From the NCBI GenBank assembly GCA_007570785.1, contig ML661885.1, positions 11,387,355 through 11,451,354 of the forward strand: a stretch of 64,000 bases of DNA, given 5' to 3'. This DNA is from Antilocapra americana (Eukaryota > Chordata > Mammalia > Artiodactyla > Antilocapridae). The translations under genes were made by a program, and so were the position numbers. Of the stretch, positions 24,050 through 37,164 are shown in pieces. Position 1 is the first letter of the stretch. Each line of letters begins with the position of its first letter. Below the pieces are notes generated by a model, which did no database searches, was not told the DNA's origin, and saw only the letters and a program-made list of their open reading frames with translations.

Positions 24050-24405
24050 TGCCTGTTTTGATTGGCTCAGGTTGTAAAGAATCTGCCTGCAATGTGGGAA
24101 CACCTGAGTTTGACCCCTGGGTCAGGAAGATCACCTGGAGAAGGGAATGGCCACCCACTCCAGTATTTTTGCTTGGGAAATCCCATGGACAGAGGAGCCT
24201 GGCACAAAGAATTGGACACAACTGAGCTAGAAGGGGGCAACAGAGGATGAGATGGTTGGATAGTATCACCAACTCAATGGTCTTGAGTTTGAGTAAATTC
24301 CGGGAGTTGGTGGTGGACAGGGAAGCCTGGCGTGCTGCACTCCATGGGGCTGCAGAGTCAGACACGACTGAGTGACTGAACTGAACTGAACTGACTGACT
24401 AATGC
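24050..24405 (+). mobile_element. Bov-tA SINE joined to a BovB 3' tail
   Basis: 24060-24225 is a Bov-tA copy (GGCTCAGGTTGTAAAGAATC to AATTGGACACAACTGAG). It is followed directly from about 24230 by a BovB tail (GGCAACAGAGGATGAGATGG to GACTGAACTGAACTGAACTG). Confidence 0.88.
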
Positions 24406-25440
24406 TTTTATCTTAATAGAATCATATGATGTGTGATCTTCCTGTGATTGACTCATTTTACCTAGCATAATATTTTCAGGTTCATTCCCATTGCAGTAGG
24501 TAATAGAACTTCATTCCTTTTTGTGGTTGAATCGTATTCCATTGTATAGATAGACTACCTTCTGTTTATTCATCCATTTATTTTAGGATATTTTGGTTGT
24601 TTCTACATTTTGCTATCATGAATTGTCCTGCTATAAACATTGACATACAAGTAGTTGTTTGAATACTCATGATCCATGATTTTGAGTATGTACTTTGAAG
24701 TAGAAATGCTGGGTCACATTGTATGTTTTAACTGGAGAGAACTGCAGATGTACTTTATAGAGGCTGTACTATTTTACATTCCCATCAGCAATATAAAGGT
24801 TTTTGGTTTCTCCACATTCTCACCAATACTTGTTGCTTTCTATTTATAAAAAAGATATTATACCATACAAGTGGGTGTGAAGTGTTATCTTGTTTTGACT
24901 TACATTTCTGTAACAACTAATGATATTGAACATCCTTTCATGTTCTGCTTGGCCATATGTATATCTTCCTTGGAGAAATGTCTGTTGAAGTCCTTTGTTC
25001 ATTTTTTAAAGTAAGTTGCTGTTCTTTCTATCTGCAAGTAGAGTTAGTTTTATTTTTCATTTTCCAATTTTGATGCTGTTTATTTTGTTTTCTTGCCTAC
25101 TTGCTTGGGCTAGAAATTTAATAGTGTCGAAGGTAAGTGATGAAAGCCAGCATCCTTTCTTGTTCCTCATCTTAAGGGGAAATCTTTCATTATTTTACTA
25201 ATCTACATGATGTTAGCTGTGAGTTTCTTTTATCATATTGAAGAAGTTCCTTTCTGCTCATTTACTGGGAGTTTTTATTATGACAGAATGTTGAATTTTG
25301 TCAAAAGCCTGTTTTCCATCAATCAAAATGATGGTGCGTTTTAAAATTCATTCTGTTAACACAATTATTGTATTGATTAATTTTCTTATGTTAAATAACT
25401 TTTATATTCATGAGATAAATCCCACTTTGTCATGATGTTT
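24406..25440 (-). repeat. Old L1 3' end, antisense
   Basis: The antisense pattern of the L1 ORF2 end and 3' UTR: TTCATTCCTTTTTGTGGTTG and CATTCCCATCAGCAATATAA, then the region around GGAGAAATGTCTGTTGAAGT. Frames are broken. Confidence 0.75.
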
Positions 25441-25444
25441 AACC

Positions 25445-25872
25445 TTTTTTTAATGAGAGTTCATTTATTAGTTTTAGTTTTTATTGCATGGGAACAGCTT
25501 ATAAATACTTTTAAATATAATTTTTATTTGACATTATAGTTTATTTACTTGTTGTAGTTTTAGGTGTACGGCAAAGTGATTCCACTATACATCTATATAT
25601 ATCCATTCTTTTTCAGATTCTTTTCCCATATAAGTTATTACAGAATACTGAATAGAGTTTCCTGTACTATACATTAGGTTCCTGTTGATTGTCTATTTTA
25701 TATGTAATAGTGTATATATGTTAATCCCAAACTCCTAATTATCCCTCCCCCCCACCTTTCCCCTTTGGTAACCATAGTTTGTTTTCCAAGTCTGTGAGGC
25801 TGTTTCTATTTTATAAATAAGTTCATTCATATCATCTTTTTAGATTCCACATATGTGATATAATACATATAC

Positions 25873-25923
<51 letters not shown>

Positions 25924-28415
25924 TTTCTCTGTCTGACTTACAGCATTTATTACTATAATGTCTAGATCCATCCATGTTGGCTGCAAATGGCATTGTTTCA
26001 TTCTTTTCTATGACTAATATTCCATTGTATATACACACTACACCTTCTTTATCCATTCCTCTGTGGGTGGATATTTAGGTTAATTCCATGTCTTGGCTAC
26101 TGTAGTGCTGCAGTGAACATTGGAGTGCATGTATCTTTTCAAATTATGATTTTCTCTGGATGTATGCCCGGAAGTGGGAACACTGTATTGTGTGGTAGCT
26201 CTATTTTGAGTTTTTTAGGGAATATCCATACTCTTCTCCATAGTGGTTTTACTAATTTACATCCCCACCAACAGTGTAAAAGGCTCCCCTTTTCTCAAAA
26301 CCACGTCCGCATTTATTGTTTGTAGACTGTTTGATGATGGCCATTGTGACCACTGGGAGGTGATACTCACTGTGGTTTTAATTTGCGCTTCTGTAATAGT
26401 TAGCAATGTGGAGCATCTTTTCATATACTTTTTTGGCCATCTGTGTGTCTGCCTTAGATTTTCTGCCCATTTTTTGATTGAGTTGTTTGCTTTCTTGATA
26501 TTGTCATGAGCTGTTTGTATAGTTTGGAGATTAATCCCTTGTCAGTTGCTTCATTTGCAAATGTTTTCTCCCATTCTGTGAGTTCTTGCTTCATTTCTTA
26601 ATGGTTTCCTTTGCTGTGCCAAACCTTTTTAAGTTGAGTTAGGCCCCCATTTAAAATTTTTTGGTTTTATTTTTGTTAGAATAGGAGATGCATCCAAAAA
26701 GATACTGCTGCAGTTTATGTGAAAGAGTGTTCTGCCTATTTTCCTCTAAGAGTTTTATAGTATCTGGCCTTATATTTAGGTATTTAACCCATTTTGAATT
26801 TGTTTTTGTGTTAGAGAATGTTCTAATGTCATTCTTTTACATGGAGCTCTCCAGTTTTTCCAGCACCACTAATTGAAGAGACTGTCTTTTCTGCATTGTA
26901 TAATGTTCTCTTACTTACTTTGTTGTAAATTAATTGACCATAGGTTTACTTCTGGGCTTTCTATCTTGTTCCATTGATGTATATTTCCGTTTTTGTGCCA
27001 TTACCTTACTATTGATTACTATAGCTTCAGTGTATAATCTGAAGTCCAAGGGCCTGATTCCTCTAGCTCCATTTTTCTTTCTCACTATTTTATTTATTTA
27101 TTTCCTTTTATTATGCTGCTGAATTTGGTATATTGCTATTTTGTTGAGCATTTTTGCATCTATTTTCAGAAGAGATGCTGCTATATTGTTTTATTATTAT
27201 ATCTTTGTCTTCTGTGTCAGGGAAATGCTTGCTTTATAGAATGAGTTTAGATGCATTCCCTCCTTTTACATTTTTTTGGAAGTGTTTGAGAAGAATTGAT
27301 GTCAGTTCTTCTTGAAATGTTTGGTAGAATTAACCAATGAAGCTACCTTGTCTTGTGCTGGACTTTGTTGTGAGGTTTTTGATTATTGATTCCATGTCTT
27401 ATTATATTTCTTTTGTTTATTCTTGAGTAGCCTTGGGCAGTTTGTTTCTAGGAATTTTTCCATTTCATCTAGGTTGTGTAGTTTATTGGCATTAAATATT
27501 CATAACATTCTAATTTTTTTAAAAAAAAACAGTCCTGTAAAGTCTGTAGTAATGTCTTGGTTACATTTCTGATTTTAGTAATTTGAGTCTACTTCCTTTT
27601 TTCTTAGTGAATCTAGCTAAAGGCTTATTAATTTTTAAGCTCTTTCTTAAGAATCAACTTTTAGTTTTGTTGATTTGTTTCTGTTACGTTTGAATCCTTT
27701 ATTTCGCCTATCTTTGTTTTAATATTTATTACTTATGTCATTCTGCTAGGTTTAGTTTAGTTTTCTATTCTTTTTTACTTTTTTATGGTATAAAGGTCAG
27801 TTATTGATATAAGATGTTTCTTGCTTTTTAATGTGAGCTTTACAATTGCAAATTCCCATCTGAGAAACCACCTTTACCGTAGTCTATACATTTTGACTTA
27901 TTTTGTGACCTGACATATATATGGTCTGTACTAGAGATTGTTGCATATGCACTTGAAGAAAAATAGGTATGAGTGTTAGTCTTTGTATTGTTCTCTATAT
28001 GTCTATTAGGCCTAATTGGTTTATAGTGTTGTTCAAGTGCTCTGTTTTCTTACTGATTTGTTTAGGTTTTTTCTATCCATTATTGACACTGAAATATTAG
28101 AGTTTCCAGCTATTATTGTAGAATTCTATACCCTCAGTTATATCAGCGTTTGATTCATGTATTTGGGGGCTCTGCTCTTAGATGTGTATATGTTAAATAA
28201 CTGTTAAATCTTCTTGACTGGTTGACCATTTTACCAATATGTAATATTCTTTGACCTCTTCTTTAACAAGTTTTGTCTATTTTGTCTGATATTAGCATAA
28301 CCACCCCTACTCTTTTTCATTAATGTTTTCATGGAATATCTTTCAAGCATTATTTCTTCAAATGTTCTTTCTTCTCCTTTCAGGACTACTATTATGTGTA
28401 TGTTGGTACAACATA
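25445..28415 (-). mobile_element. L1 ORF2 and 3' UTR, about 3 kb antisense
   Basis: A continuous antisense L1: 3' UTR (25540-25860), then ORF2 from carboxyl end to RT in many broken frames. Antisense hallmarks include CCATCTGTGTGTCTGCCTTA near 26438 and AGTTTGGAGATTAATCCCTT at about 26521. A (TA)n run interrupts it at about 25868-25921. No intact ORF remains. Confidence 0.82.
25868..25921. repeat. (TA)n microsatellite
   Basis: A run of AT dinucleotides inside the antisense L1. Confidence 0.95.
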
Positions 28416-31400
28416 CACATTGATAAAGTAAGAAAAGTCATAGGATATCTCAAATACTATTTGAATGTATTTGATAAAATTTTACAACAATTCTTACTTT
28501 AAAACAAAACTAATAAAGAGATTTTAAAAATAAAAGGATATTTTCTTAGCTAAAGTATTATTTGATGGAAATATTTGTGTAATAAGTATAAAAAGTTTTC
28601 TAAGTGACTGTTCTTAAAAGAACAATGACAATAATAAAAGGAAAAAAGACCGTATTAAGTTACTAATTTTCATATGAGATAAATATCATTAATATTCATT
28701 ACAAAAGATCTTTAGTGCTAGAACTTATTTAAAAATATATACTGTATATTAATTAGGCCAGTTTTGTAAGGAACAAAATAACTTGTTACCCTAATTTTCA
28801 ATTGTGAATTGTTGTGACTAAAGGAAAATATGACAAAGAGAGTTCACTGAAGTTTTTCCTATGTGGTTGAAGCGTTTCTGCTGTTTACCTGGTGGAATGG
28901 TGGTTCTGGTAGAATGGTTGAGGATGGTCAGTAGAGTCTTGGCAGAAGCAGCCAGGAAAACATCTGTCTATCAATTTCCTATATATGATAGTATATACTG
29001 GTTCTTTTATAGCCATTTCAAATTTGTGATCCAGATGAGAAAATTGAGATAACTACATTAATTTCAGTTAAAACCAAAAACTAGAACCAGTTCTCAGTGT
29101 TTTTATATATGCTTTTGTATTTGGAAGAGATTTCTCATTTTTTTTAATGTTCATTTAGCACAGCATATGCAAAGAGGAATAGCTGTATACTTATTAAAAT
29201 TTTAGGGAAAAAATGAAAGGACTGTACATGTGTATAGAAAACATAAATTGCATAGATACAAGAGAATGAATGTGGCAATACAATGCCTGAAAAATCATAG
29301 TATGGAAATTCAGAAGGCAAGAGACATGAAATAATAAATTTACTATAATCAACTTTAGGTATATCATAACTATAGTACTGGGAAACCTCCTGACGTATTA
29401 TAAATGAAGGTAAACTACTTAAGAGGAACTTTCAGGAAAGAATACTAGCATTTATTAAATTTTTAGAAAACAGAGTTAAAAGATCTAAATAATTGAAATT
29501 ATTTTGGTTCAAAAGAAATGTATAAATAATACACCAAAAGTCATTTGGAGGGAATAGTAAATTTATTATTTGACCCATAGATGGAAACTGTTGGTGGAGA
29601 TACCAGGATTTAATTAGTTCTGATTTGATCTATGATGTTTAAAATAGGCCCTGCTCAGTATACAGTAAGCTGTTTGTGAAGTAGTGACCTCTTTATGAAT
29701 GAATGGAGCATGACCATTTATATAGTGCTGTGGAAGGGTTCCTGCTATACTCTGGGGATGTGTTTTATTACACAGTGAGATCAGTATAGTATCAGTGATA
29801 TTACAGGCTGTCCCTAATCTCAGATTGTTTCACATCATATGGATCATATTAATATTCTGTTGTTTATACCACTCTGTTGTTTTCCATGTCTCCTGAGGAC
29901 ATTTTTTAGACAATATATTTAAATGGTAGCCCTGAGTTTTAATACTAAGTATTACCTAAGCAAGGTTTTTAATTCATCAGAAACCTTTAGAGATTCTCAC
30001 CTGAAATCTGTATACTGGGCTGATGACTCCCATCACCTTCCATTAGCTATCAAAACATCTTCTGAAGTCATCCAGTGTACTTGATTAGACCATGGTTATC
30101 CTGTGGCCTTCCTTGTCCTAGATTTGGATCCCATGATAAGTATCACATATGTAGCACATTGTCACAAGCTATAGAAATATAGAAAGAAATTTGTCTTAAG
30201 TTTCTCTTGAAAGTTGCTGAGGGGAAGAGCTTGGATGTCATATCATTTCTCTAGAGTGATGTATATAACCTCCCCCAAACTCCATGGCCTTAAACAACAA
30301 ATTATAATTTCTCAGTATTCAACAAATTGGCTGTGCAGCTCTGCTGGTCTCATTTGAGTTTGCCCACGAGGGCATTCAGGTGGTGTTTTGCAAAGTCTCC
30401 TGGGGTGGACCTCGGGGCATGTCTCATGATTATCTGGGGAAGTTGATTGGGACTGGTTTTTTCAAAAAAGTCTATGTTCTAATTTTTTTCTTTGAAGATA
30501 TCTTGATAGGATATGGTAATTTTCAGAAAAGTTAGATAATATAATGATGCAGATTAGACAAATTAGTTTTAAAAGGGCTAACAAAAGTACCAGTAAGTGT
30601 TTTAAAGGATCTGATATGAGTAGTTGTCTCTGCCTCCTCTTGTGAATTTCTCTTCCCTGTGCCTGAGCTTGTTCCCTGGGAACTTCTGGGGTATTACCTG
30701 TGGGGTAATAGGTGTATGCTTGAAAGTGTTTTCTAGAACCATTGATCACAATCACTGCTTTCCCTCTCCACTGCTTGAAAACTGGGGTGCTGATGTTAGG
30801 TGACATCTCCATCCCAGAGTCCCTTAAACAAAGAAACACAGAGGAGGCAGATGCATGCTTTTAGTTTAGATGTATTTAAATTATAGAAGTAATTACTTTT
30901 TTAATTTAAATAAAGCTTTAAGTATTGCTTATAATGACAATTAAAAAAATACAAACATGTAGAAAGATATATTCTCTCCCATCAGCCATTTCATATTTTA
31001 CTCCCTTGGAAATAGTTTGTATCTTTTCACATCCTTTGAAATGATTTACATTCTTTTACATACTTTTCTTTGTATAAACTAACATAAAATATGTGGGAGT
31101 TGATTTGCTTTATGAAACTGGCTTTAAACTGTACACATTCCTTAGCAACTTGTTTTTATTGTTTTAAAATGTATTATGGACATATCTCCACACAAATGAA
31201 CTTAGATCTGTTTTATACATTTTCATAAGTACATACCTGTACCTTGTGAATATGCCATAATTTATTTATTCCCCTGTGAAGTGCATTTAGTTTTATAGAT
31301 TATTTACAGAATTTTACAACCCACAAACTCTTTGGTGAAATAAACAATATTCATGTACTTTCTGATAAAATAAACCTCCTTGTACATATATACATAACTA

Positions 31401-32414
31401 TGAGTGTTTTCATTTATGTATTATAATTTGTCAGAAATAATAAGATCGCTGAGTCAGAGGGTCAGTATATGTTCTATTATAATAAATATTTCTGAATTAC
31501 TTCTAAGAAGGTGGCCGAAAATTTTTTTCAGTAGGTTGAGAGTATTTTTCCTATAGCCTTACCATGTAAATATTTTTAAATTATTTTATTTTTATTGAAT
31601 ATAGACATATATGGTATAAAGAGCAAATTAATACCATAAGACAACTGTCCTTCTTTTCTTCCTGTTCTGCTTCTAATGTGGACCCACTTTTAACTCTTAG
31701 ATGTTTCTTTTGGTACACAGATCTATATATCTAAACATAGAAGATACTTGCATATTTCTCTTTTAGCTTTTAAATTTGAAGCATCATCTCTTGACCTCTT
31801 TCTAAGACATTATGTTTTATTCCCAAGGCCCATCACATTCTCACAGTACAGGCAGGCAGATATTTCAAATGTTGGTTGATGTATACTCTGCACTGATATT
31901 TTTATGATTGTATTATTAGCCTTTTTCTTAGTAGAATCATAAGAAAGCCAACTTTTATTTTGTCTCTAGAATTAGTAATTGGCTTGTTTTCTGCTTAGTT
32001 TGCTTTCTCTGTACCCATCACTAATGCTTCACCAAATCCTGCCTTAAAATATGAAAACTCTCAATAACTAAAGCACATCGTGTTCTTCTATCTTACTTTA
32101 ATTTATATTTTTTACTTTATTTCATTTAAAAACTCTTAGAGACTTCTCTCCTGTAGTCCTTTGTCCTCTTGCTCCAGTCTTAACACCTTAGTTTCCATTC
32201 TCTTTCTCAGCTGTCTGCTGAGACCATCCTTTACTGTTATCCTGAGGCTTACGTTTTCCTTCTTCTTATGGGGGATTATCTGTTTCCTGAATCTCAACTC
32301 TTTCCAGTTTGGGGTTTGCTTACTTATTTTGGTGGAGGACCTCTGCTAGGAGCTTTCTGAAAAAGAGTGCTTGCCAGGTACATTTTTTGAGTCCTTACAA
32401 GTATCTTGACTGAC
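28416..32414. other. C8orf34 intron, mostly unrecognised, with one old repeat
   Basis: Four kilobases without a supported exon. Positions about 30260-30460 (CTTAAACAACAAATTATAAT... through GGGGTGGACCTCGGGGCATG) resemble an ancient mammalian interspersed repeat I cannot classify. Parts of 31000-31960 have an old-LINE feel but no firm match. The minus frame 30462-30839 is unsupported. Confidence 0.4.
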
Positions 32415-32642
32415 TCCTTGTGCTGCGTGCTGCGTCGCTTCAGTCGTGTCTGACTCTTTGCGGTCTTATGGACTGTAGCCTGCCAGGCTCCTCTGTCCAT
32501 AGGATTCTCCAGGCAAGAATACCAGAGTGGGTTGCCATGCCCTCCTCCAGGGAATTTCCCAACCCAGGGGTCAAACTCTTGTCTTCTATGTCTCCTGCAT
32601 TGCCAGATGGGTTCTTTACCACTAGCACCACCCAGGAAGCCC
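32415..32642 (-). mobile_element. BOV-A2/Bov-tA type SINE
   Basis: An inverted SINE starting GTGCTGCGTGCTGCGTCGCT and ending CACCCAGGAAGCCCA. Confidence 0.92.
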
Positions 32643-32658
32643 AATTGACCCTTAAAGT

Positions 32659-32868
32659 GTAAAGTGAAATCACTCAGTTGTGTCTGACTCTTTGTGATTC
32701 CATGGACTGTAGCCTACCAGGCTCCTCTGTCCATGGGATTCTCCAGGCAAGAATACTGGAGTGGGTTGCTATTTCCTTCTCCAGGGGATTTTTCTGACTC
32801 AGGGATCAAACCCAGGTCTCCCACATTGTGGGCAGACACTTTACCCTCGGAGCCACCAGGGAAGCCCA
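32659..32868 (-). mobile_element. Bov-tA type SINE
   Basis: A second inverted SINE only 17 bp from the previous one (GTAAAGTGAAATCACTCAGT to GAGCCACCAGGGAAGCCCA). Confidence 0.92.
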
Positions 32869-33096
32869 TTTTAGTTGAGTATAAAATTCTAAGTTAAAAA
32901 AAAATAAAATTATAAGTTAGAAGTAATCTTCAGTTAAAATTTTGAAGGAACTTCTGCTGTGTCTTCTGGGGCCAAGCATTGCTGCTGAAAAATCAGATGA
33001 CAATTTGATTTGCTATTTTTGTCCCTGAAAGCTTTTAAAAATGTTTTCTTTATTATCACTGTTGTAAAATTTTGTGATAATGTGCCTTGAATTATG

Positions 33097-33419
33097 GGCT
33101 TCCCTGATAGCTCAGCTGGTAAAGAATCCACCTGCAATGCAGGAGACAATGGTTCAATTCCTGGGTAGGGAAGATCCCCTGGAGAAGGGATAGGCTACCC
33201 ACTCCAGTATTCTTTGGCTTCCCTGGTGGCTCAGATGGCAAAGAATCTGCCTGCAATGTGGGAGACCTCAGTTTGATCCTGGGTTGGGAAGATCCATGGA
33301 GAAGGTAAAGGTTACCCACTTCAGTATTCTTGCCCTAGAGAATTTCATGGCCTGGCGGGCTACGTACAGTTCATGGTGTCGCAAAGAGTCGGACACAACT
33401 GAGTGACTAAGCACAGCAC
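33097..33419 (+). mobile_element. BOV-A2 dimeric SINE
   Basis: Two head-to-tail monomers: one begins GGGCTTCCCTGATAGCTCAG at 33096 and the second GGCTTCCCTGGTGGCTCAG at about 33217. The copy ends with the tail GACTAAGCACAGCACAG. Confidence 0.93.
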
Positions 33420-34154
33420 AGCCTTGCATTATACTGACATTTAATGGATCCTTCTAATCTGGAAGGCAATTATGTTTTTCTATTCTTATTATTTTGGCAT
33501 TGGTCCTCCTTGATTGATACTTTAATGTTTAAATGGCATGAAATGTCCACTTTTTTGGTATCTCTATCTTCAAGGTCTAGGTTTCAGTTTTCTCTACCTT
33601 GTTAAATCCACTTATCACTCATCAGTTCATTTTGCATCTTCCTTTAAAAATGTATTGTCTTCTCTCTTTGTTTAACCAATTCTTTGACAATAGAAAAATA
33701 CCATAATATAATTTTAGTGAGAACTTGAGGGGAAGTGAAGGTAAATAAAAGTATTCAGTCTTGTTTTATCAGAAGACAGCAAGAATGTCTTAAAAACAGT
33801 TAACAAATTGCTCATGAAGAAGGTAGCAGTTATTTTTTAAGCTGCTGAAACATAATATTAGCATATACTTTGCTTGTGTTTTTTCCCTGATTTATATGAA
33901 TTACTAGTGTTAAATCAGTACCTGAATTTTCTTTTTTCTATGAACGCTGTCACACTTCCTTTACTTGTTTAGTTAAAACATTTCTTAAAACCCAGCTTCA
34001 TAACTTCCCTTCTATTTGTTCACAAGAGAACTATTTCCAAAAACCATTTTTATTCTGTACACTGATCTTGAGACAGTCTTTCACATAATGATGAATAGTA
34101 AGTTTTTATCATTCTGTAGCATGCTTATGAAGTAATCGTTTTTTTTAAACATAG
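33420..34154. other. C8orf34 intron upstream of the third exon
   Basis: No repeat family recognised. It ends in the acceptor TTTTTTTTAAACATAG. Confidence 0.5.
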
Positions 34155-34283
34155 TGCCAAGGTCAGTAGATCATCCTAAGTGGAACTGGCGGACTAAACC
34201 AGAAAGCCGTGATTTTGATGAATTGAACCACATCCTTCAAGAGAGCAAGAAACTGGGAAAAGCCCTTGAGAATCTCTCTCGAA
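34155..34283 (+). CDS. C8orf34: C8orf34 internal exon, [11 protein letters not shown] segment
   Basis: This is the third C8orf34 exon in the window. The acceptor is AAACATAG ending at 34154, with a T-run just before it, and the donor is a strong GTAAGT at 34284. The exon has 129 nt and is phase 1-1. Its first two bases complete a leucine codon with the T of the preceding exon, then [20 protein letters not shown] is followed by [20 protein letters not shown] and SR. The part from DELNHIL onward has regularly spaced hydrophobic residues and is probably an amphipathic helix. The match to the human protein as I recall it is almost residue for residue. The exon is symmetric, so skipping it alone, or together with the 132-nt exon before it, would preserve the frame. 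Confidence 0.93.
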
Positions 34284-35682
34284 GTAAGTTCATTTACTTG
34301 ATTGTAATTGGAATTCCTAACCAATATTAAAGTAAAAACATTCATTACCATTACCAATAACCTATTTCCAACATCCTCATTATAATTCCATGAGAGGCTG
34401 CAGAGTTCTAGAGCATGAGATTCGATATGAGGGCTGATAATGTGTGTTACATGGATTCATGGGAAGACCGGTTATATAGAGTAGAAAGAACTCTAGACCC
34501 CTCCCCACAATGGCTGTTTGATTCCAGTCTCCCCCCAAGGCCTCTGTTCATTACCCAGGTCAACTGTACACCTAATGGTATCTTATTCATCTTCTCTTTT
34601 GAACCCTGTTGTGCATGTCATGCCAGTTAGTGCACAAACCTGTTGCTTCCTTGAGTTTTTGATGTCTCTAAACTTCTTAATAGTGACTGGGCCAGATTCT
34701 TCTTAGAATCCTCTCGGAATCTAGCAATATACCTTTTTGTAAAAGCAGTGATCTGTAATCCAAGGGCCTGAGTTAGAAGTTTTGCCATCTATGAGGTTAA
34801 TAACCTTAGATAAGTCATTAAACCTATCATTAAACCTATATGAGCCTTGGTCCTCTCATCTCCAGATCAGGAAGACATGGTTCCATCTCCTTCTTCTGAT
34901 GGGTAGGAATGTTTAAAATGATATATTTCAGATAGACAAATATTTGACTTGATCAATGCATTCTCTCTATATAGTATAGTATATACATAAGGTATATATT
35001 TATATGTAAATATATATATGTGTACACTTTGCAGTTTTTGTAGTGAGTTCAAAGTATTTCTGTCTTTCTCTGGTTCTTAAATATCTTTCAATTTTAAAAA
35101 TTAGGCATCTTTAGAACCATATTAATGCTATAGTCTCACTAAAATTTTCTTTTGGTGTGATAGCATATTAAAGATTCATATTAAAATAGAATACTAGTAA
35201 ATTCTAGTAGATTATGTTTTAGGATCAGTTTGTTTTTTTAAAATAGCAGTGCTACTAGTTTTTTGATATTTTTCCAAGTTAAAAATTTCCCTTAGTATAT
35301 TTTGGGAGAATTGTTTACATAAATATCTATATGTTTATATATTGTGCTAATCTATAATTATATATTTATATACTATATTTTATTGTTTTATGGTTTTTTA
35401 TAGAGAGATTTAGCTTTTTCATACTTCTTAATTTATAATTCACTAGAGCCACTAGATTTTTTATCTAACCTTTGTATAGTTAGCCTGTCTCATTGTTAAC
35501 TTGCCTTCTGACAGATTCTCATAATTTTTCCATTAGTAGAAACTCTTTGGTTGAGAGTCAAGAAAATCTTGCTTTTGGCTAGGTTTACTTTTTGGACAAA
35601 ATAATGATAAAATGAGTTTTCAGCTAGTTATTATGTTCATGAAAAGAACCTTATCTATTAATATGTCAGAGGCTTTAGTGTG
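34284..35682. other. C8orf34 intron with a MIR-like fragment
   Basis: Positions about 34750-34880 (GCCTGAGTTAGAAGTTTTGC ... TTGGTCCTCTCATCTCCAGA) resemble a plus-strand MIR. The rest is AT-rich and unassigned. Confidence 0.5.
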
Positions 35683-35690
35683 TGTCTGTA

Positions 35691-35736
<46 letters not shown>

Positions 35737-35743
35737 CACACAT
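35683..35743. repeat. (GT)n microsatellite
   Basis: About 18 GT units followed by TACACACATATATATG. Confidence 0.95.
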
Positions 35744-36039
35744 ATATATGCTTTTGGTGTCACTTGATCGTTATAAAGGGGTTCTGATTTTTGTGGAAGT
35801 AATGGTGATGTTTATGTGGGGTAAGGGAGCAGTTGGTTACACAGGGAAAGGCTGCTTATTTCTCTGGGTAAGTTTCTGGGTCTCTTTTAGAACAAAAGGC
35901 TACTTTCTTGGATGACATGAGTTTCTGTGATTTTTGCTATCTAAGACTTAATATTAACTTCTTGTCTTATGTCCAACATGTGTCTAACTTCTCAGTTATC
36001 AGTTCACCTGAGATGATCATTTTAAATTAGTAGAAATAT
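35744..36039. other. Intronic sequence, nothing recognised
   Basis: No exon or repeat identified. Confidence 0.4.
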
Positions 36040-36205
36040 CCCCAGTGGCTCAGCGGTAAAGAGTATGCCTGCAGTGCAGACGATGGAGGAGTTGTGGGTT
36101 TGATTCCTGGGTCAGGAAGATCCCTTGGGGAAGGAAATGGCAACTCACTCCAGTATTCTTGCCTGGGAAAGTCCATGGACTGAGGGAGCACACATGAGCA
36201 CAATG
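36040..36205 (+). mobile_element. Bov-tA type SINE, 3'-shortened
   Basis: CCCCAGTGGCTCAGCGGTAA through CTCACTCCAGTATTCTTGCC. The BovB-like tail is largely missing. Confidence 0.88.
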
Positions 36206-37164
36206 TTTATTTAGGGATTTTGCTGCCCAGAATTGAACTATTTAATCTCAAACTGTTCATCCATCTTCCTGAAGTTAGATGTCAATTCATTCCTGTTTGA
36301 TCTTGTTTAACTTTTATAATAATAGACTTTAACTTGGTAACTCTTTCTCTAAAATAGTGGTGACTTTATTAACCATTGTTTTATTTAATAGGAAGACTCA
36401 GAGAATGGAGTCTTTCCTCCAGTTATGGTTAAAAGGAATGTTCATTGTCTTATTATTGTGGACTGTTTTCTCCTGTACTGTAGGAAAGGTTGGAAGTTTT
36501 TAGTGAGTGCCTAATTTTCATACAGTCTCTCATAGAATTCTCTCCTGCAAGGCTGGTCTTTGCTTTACCCTAGTTTTACTTCCCAAAAGATAATACATTA
36601 TTTAAAGTATTTGTTATTTAGTAGAAATTGACAGCAAAAAATCGTTTATATCCCTCAAAATGGTAGAATTATCTCTACAGCTGTCAGTTTATACAGACTT
36701 AAATGCAACCCCCTCCTTCCTTCTGTCTCTCTTGCTCTTTCAAATAATAACAGGAAAGATTTGAAATTCTCTCCAGTTTGCAAATAGGAATTGTGTATCA
36801 GTAAAAACTGTACCATGCTCTTTTTTCTGGTGCTTTGCAGATCTCTTAATGTAATGCTTTATCTTAAAGTCAGGCATGACCTGTGACCCTCTTCATGCTG
36901 TGTTCCTTACCTCAAGGTAGATAGATACGTTAGAATAGTTTCAGTGGCCCGGAATACTACCGATTATTAGTTTCATGACCTTGGGAATAAACCTTTCTGT
37001 GTTTCTGTCACCTTTATTGTAAAGTTGAAATAATCATGGTACTATTTCTGAAGGTTTTATGAAAATCACATGAGATGTTGTGTCTAAAGTATTTAATATC
37101 GTGCCTGGTATGAAATAACTTCCAATTAAACATTAGGTATAACTGCCAATTAAACATTACATAG
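36206..37164. other. C8orf34 intron with a MIR-like fragment
   Basis: About 36950-37130 looks like a plus-strand MIR (CATGACCTTGGGAATAAACC ... ATCGTGCCTGGTATGAAATA). A 14-bp word CCAATTAAACATTA is repeated near 37121 and 37146. Confidence 0.5.
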
